Below, in pieces: positions 33,346-34,386 of a stretch of 34,386 nt of DNA. The first letter of the stretch is position 1. Each line of letters begins with the position of its first letter. The translations under genes and the position numbers were made by a program. Below the pieces are notes generated by a model. That model had not been told where the DNA came from, made no database searches, and saw only the letters and a list, made by a program, of their open reading frames with translations. Source of the DNA: Halobacteriales archaeon QS_8_69_73 (GTDB lineage: Archaea > Halobacteriota > Halobacteria > Halobacteriales > Haloarculaceae); the NCBI GenBank assembly GCA_003022945.1, contig PXRZ01000077.1:1-34386 (forward strand), read 5' to 3'.

Positions 33346-33352
33346 CTTTTAA
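33346..33352 (+). promoter_or_regulatory. TATA-like box of the PAN gene
   Basis: CTTTTAA is centred about 30 nt before ATG 33379, the clearest leaderless promoter match in the window. Confidence 0.6.
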
Positions 33353-33378
33353 TCTCCAGCGCCTACGATCGGTAGTTC

Positions 33379-34386
33379 ATGTCGCATAGCCCCTCCCTTC
33401 CTGACCGTCCCACGCTTGAATTAGATCCGGAGATGTCCGAGTCCGAACGGCTGAACGCGCTCCGCGAACACTACCTTGAGGTGTCGCAGGTCCACGAGGA
33501 GCTGACCGATCAGCTCGACGCGGCCCGCGATCGCCAGTCGGAGCTCCGTAGCGAGGTCGACGACCTACAGGAGGAAAACGAGGCGCTGAAGACGTCGTCG
33601 CTGTATCTCGCCACCGTCGAGGAGCTGACCGACGACCAGGTGCTGTTGAAGCAGCACGGCAACAACCAGGAGGTGCTGACCGAGGTCTCCCCGCGGCTGT
33701 ACGACCGACTCGAGGCCGGCGACCGGGTGGCGATCAACGACTCCTTCGCCATCCAGACGGTGCTGGACGCCGAGACGGACGCCCGGGCGCAGGCGATGGA
33801 GGTCTCCGCCGAGCCCGACATCGAGTACGGCGACATCGGGGGGCTGGAGAGCCAGATCCAAGAGGTCCGGGAGGCCGTCGAGGACCCGCTGACCAACCCC
33901 GGGAAGTTCGAGACGGTCGGCGTCGAGCCGCCGACGGGCGTGCTGCTGTACGGTCCGCCGGGGACGGGCAAGACGATGATGGCCAAGGCCGTCGCCAACC
34001 AGACCGACGCCACCTTCATCAAGATGGCCGGCTCGGAGCTGGTCCAGAAGTTCATCGGCGAGGGCGCACGCCTGGTGCGCGACCTGTTCGAGCTGGCCGC
34101 CGAACGCGAACCGGCCATCCTCTTCATCGACGAGATCGACGCCATCGCCTCCAAGCGGACGGAGTCGAAGACCTCCGGCGACGCCGAGGTCCAGCGGACG
34201 ATGATGCAGCTGCTGTCGGAGATGGACGGCTTCGACCAGCGGGGCGACGTCTCCATCATCGCGGCGACCAACCGCTTCGACATGCTCGACCGGGCCATCC
34301 TCCGGCCGGGCCGCTTCGACCGCCTCATCGAGGTGCCCGACCCCGACGCCGAGGGCCGGGAGAAGATCCTCGACATCCACACCGCC
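33379..34386 (+). CDS. pan: Proteasome-activating nucleotidase (PAN), 5' part
   Basis: From ATG 33379 336 codons run open to the right edge; about 70 more are expected outside. Residues 18-75 form the N-terminal coiled coil, then an OB domain ([20 protein letters not shown]). The AAA module has Walker A GPPGTGKT (192-199), the pore loop in [19 protein letters not shown], Walker B ILFIDEID with D251, and the arginine-finger segment [14 protein letters not shown] unfolds substrates and feeds them to the 20S proteasome; the C-terminal HbYX motif that opens the gate is outside the window. Haloarchaea often have two PAN genes, and which one this is cannot be decided here. Confidence 0.95.
   Translation, partial: MSHSPSLPDRPTLELDPEMSESERLNALREHYLEVSQVHEELTDQLDAARDRQSELRSEVDDLQEENEALKTSSLYLATVEELTDDQVLLKQHGNNQEVLTEVSPRLYDRLEAGDRVAINDSFAIQTVLDAETDARAQAMEVSAEPDIEYGDIGGLESQIQEVREAVEDPLTNPGKFETVGVEPPTGVLLYGPPGTGKTMMAKAVANQTDATFIKMAGSELVQKFIGEGARLVRDLFELAAEREPAILFIDEIDAIASKRTESKTSGDAEVQRTMMQLLSEMDGFDQRGDVSIIAATNRFDMLDRAILRPGRFDRLIEVPDPDAEGREKILDIHTA

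Overview
The window is chromosomal DNA of a haloarchaeon (class Halobacteria). The evidence is the very high GC content with GC-rich third codon positions, the strongly acidic predicted proteins, the archaeal information-processing genes (aIF2-gamma, Rpb7-like RpoE1, Spt4, S24e, Kae1-Bud32, PAN), an archaeal A-type ATP synthase, a halophilic plant-type ferredoxin, and TATA-like boxes 25-30 nt upstream of start codons (leaderless transcription). The genus cannot be fixed from the sequence alone.

Layout. (1) 1-4958, minus strand: ATP synthase operon atpH-I-K-E-C-F-A, with atpA running off the left edge. (2) 4959-5684: gene-free stretch made of a two-copy direct repeat followed by a run of short perfect hairpins. 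(3) 5685-10502: a worn stretch with a broken isochorismatase-like hydrolase, a broken response-regulator/PAS histidine kinase, an intact 2Fe-2S ferredoxin, a PiT-type permease remnant, a broken hisA, a small membrane protein and a broken hisB. (4) 10503-14310: a TRAP transporter operon (dctP-Q-M, minus strand) of visibly lower GC, bracketed by direct copies of a hairpin-rich repeat of about 60 bp. (5) 14311-19936: small membrane protein, thiolase, AAA ATPase with a His-Asp tail, MBL-fold hydrolase, DUF5787 protein and a HAD hydrolase. (6) 20099-27745: a translation/transcription cluster (aIF2-gamma, PIN protein, rpoE1, spt4, GTP-dependent dephospho-CoA kinase, S24e, Kae1-Bud32). A 2.9 kb stretch with a broken secreted CocE-type peptidase and a small membrane protein splits it. 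(7) 28168-34386: DUF5808 membrane protein, broken cupin, hisS, a small acidic protein, truA, pepF, and the 5' part of a proteasome-activating nucleotidase (PAN) that runs off the right edge.

The most striking property is the number of conserved genes that lack an internal block of roughly 70-150 nt. These are atpE (in frame), the isochorismatase, the kinase, hisA, hisB, the CocE peptidase, and the S24e/S27ae pair, where the loss fuses one protein to the tail of the next. A single-base shift in the cupin gene and a Trp-to-stop change in the permease remnant add to this. Either the assembly carries systematic small deletions or this lineage is losing genes by short deletions. Essential genes are among those hit, so assembly error must be excluded first. 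The most unusual non-coding structure is the family of hairpin arrays at three places, two of them framing the TRAP operon.
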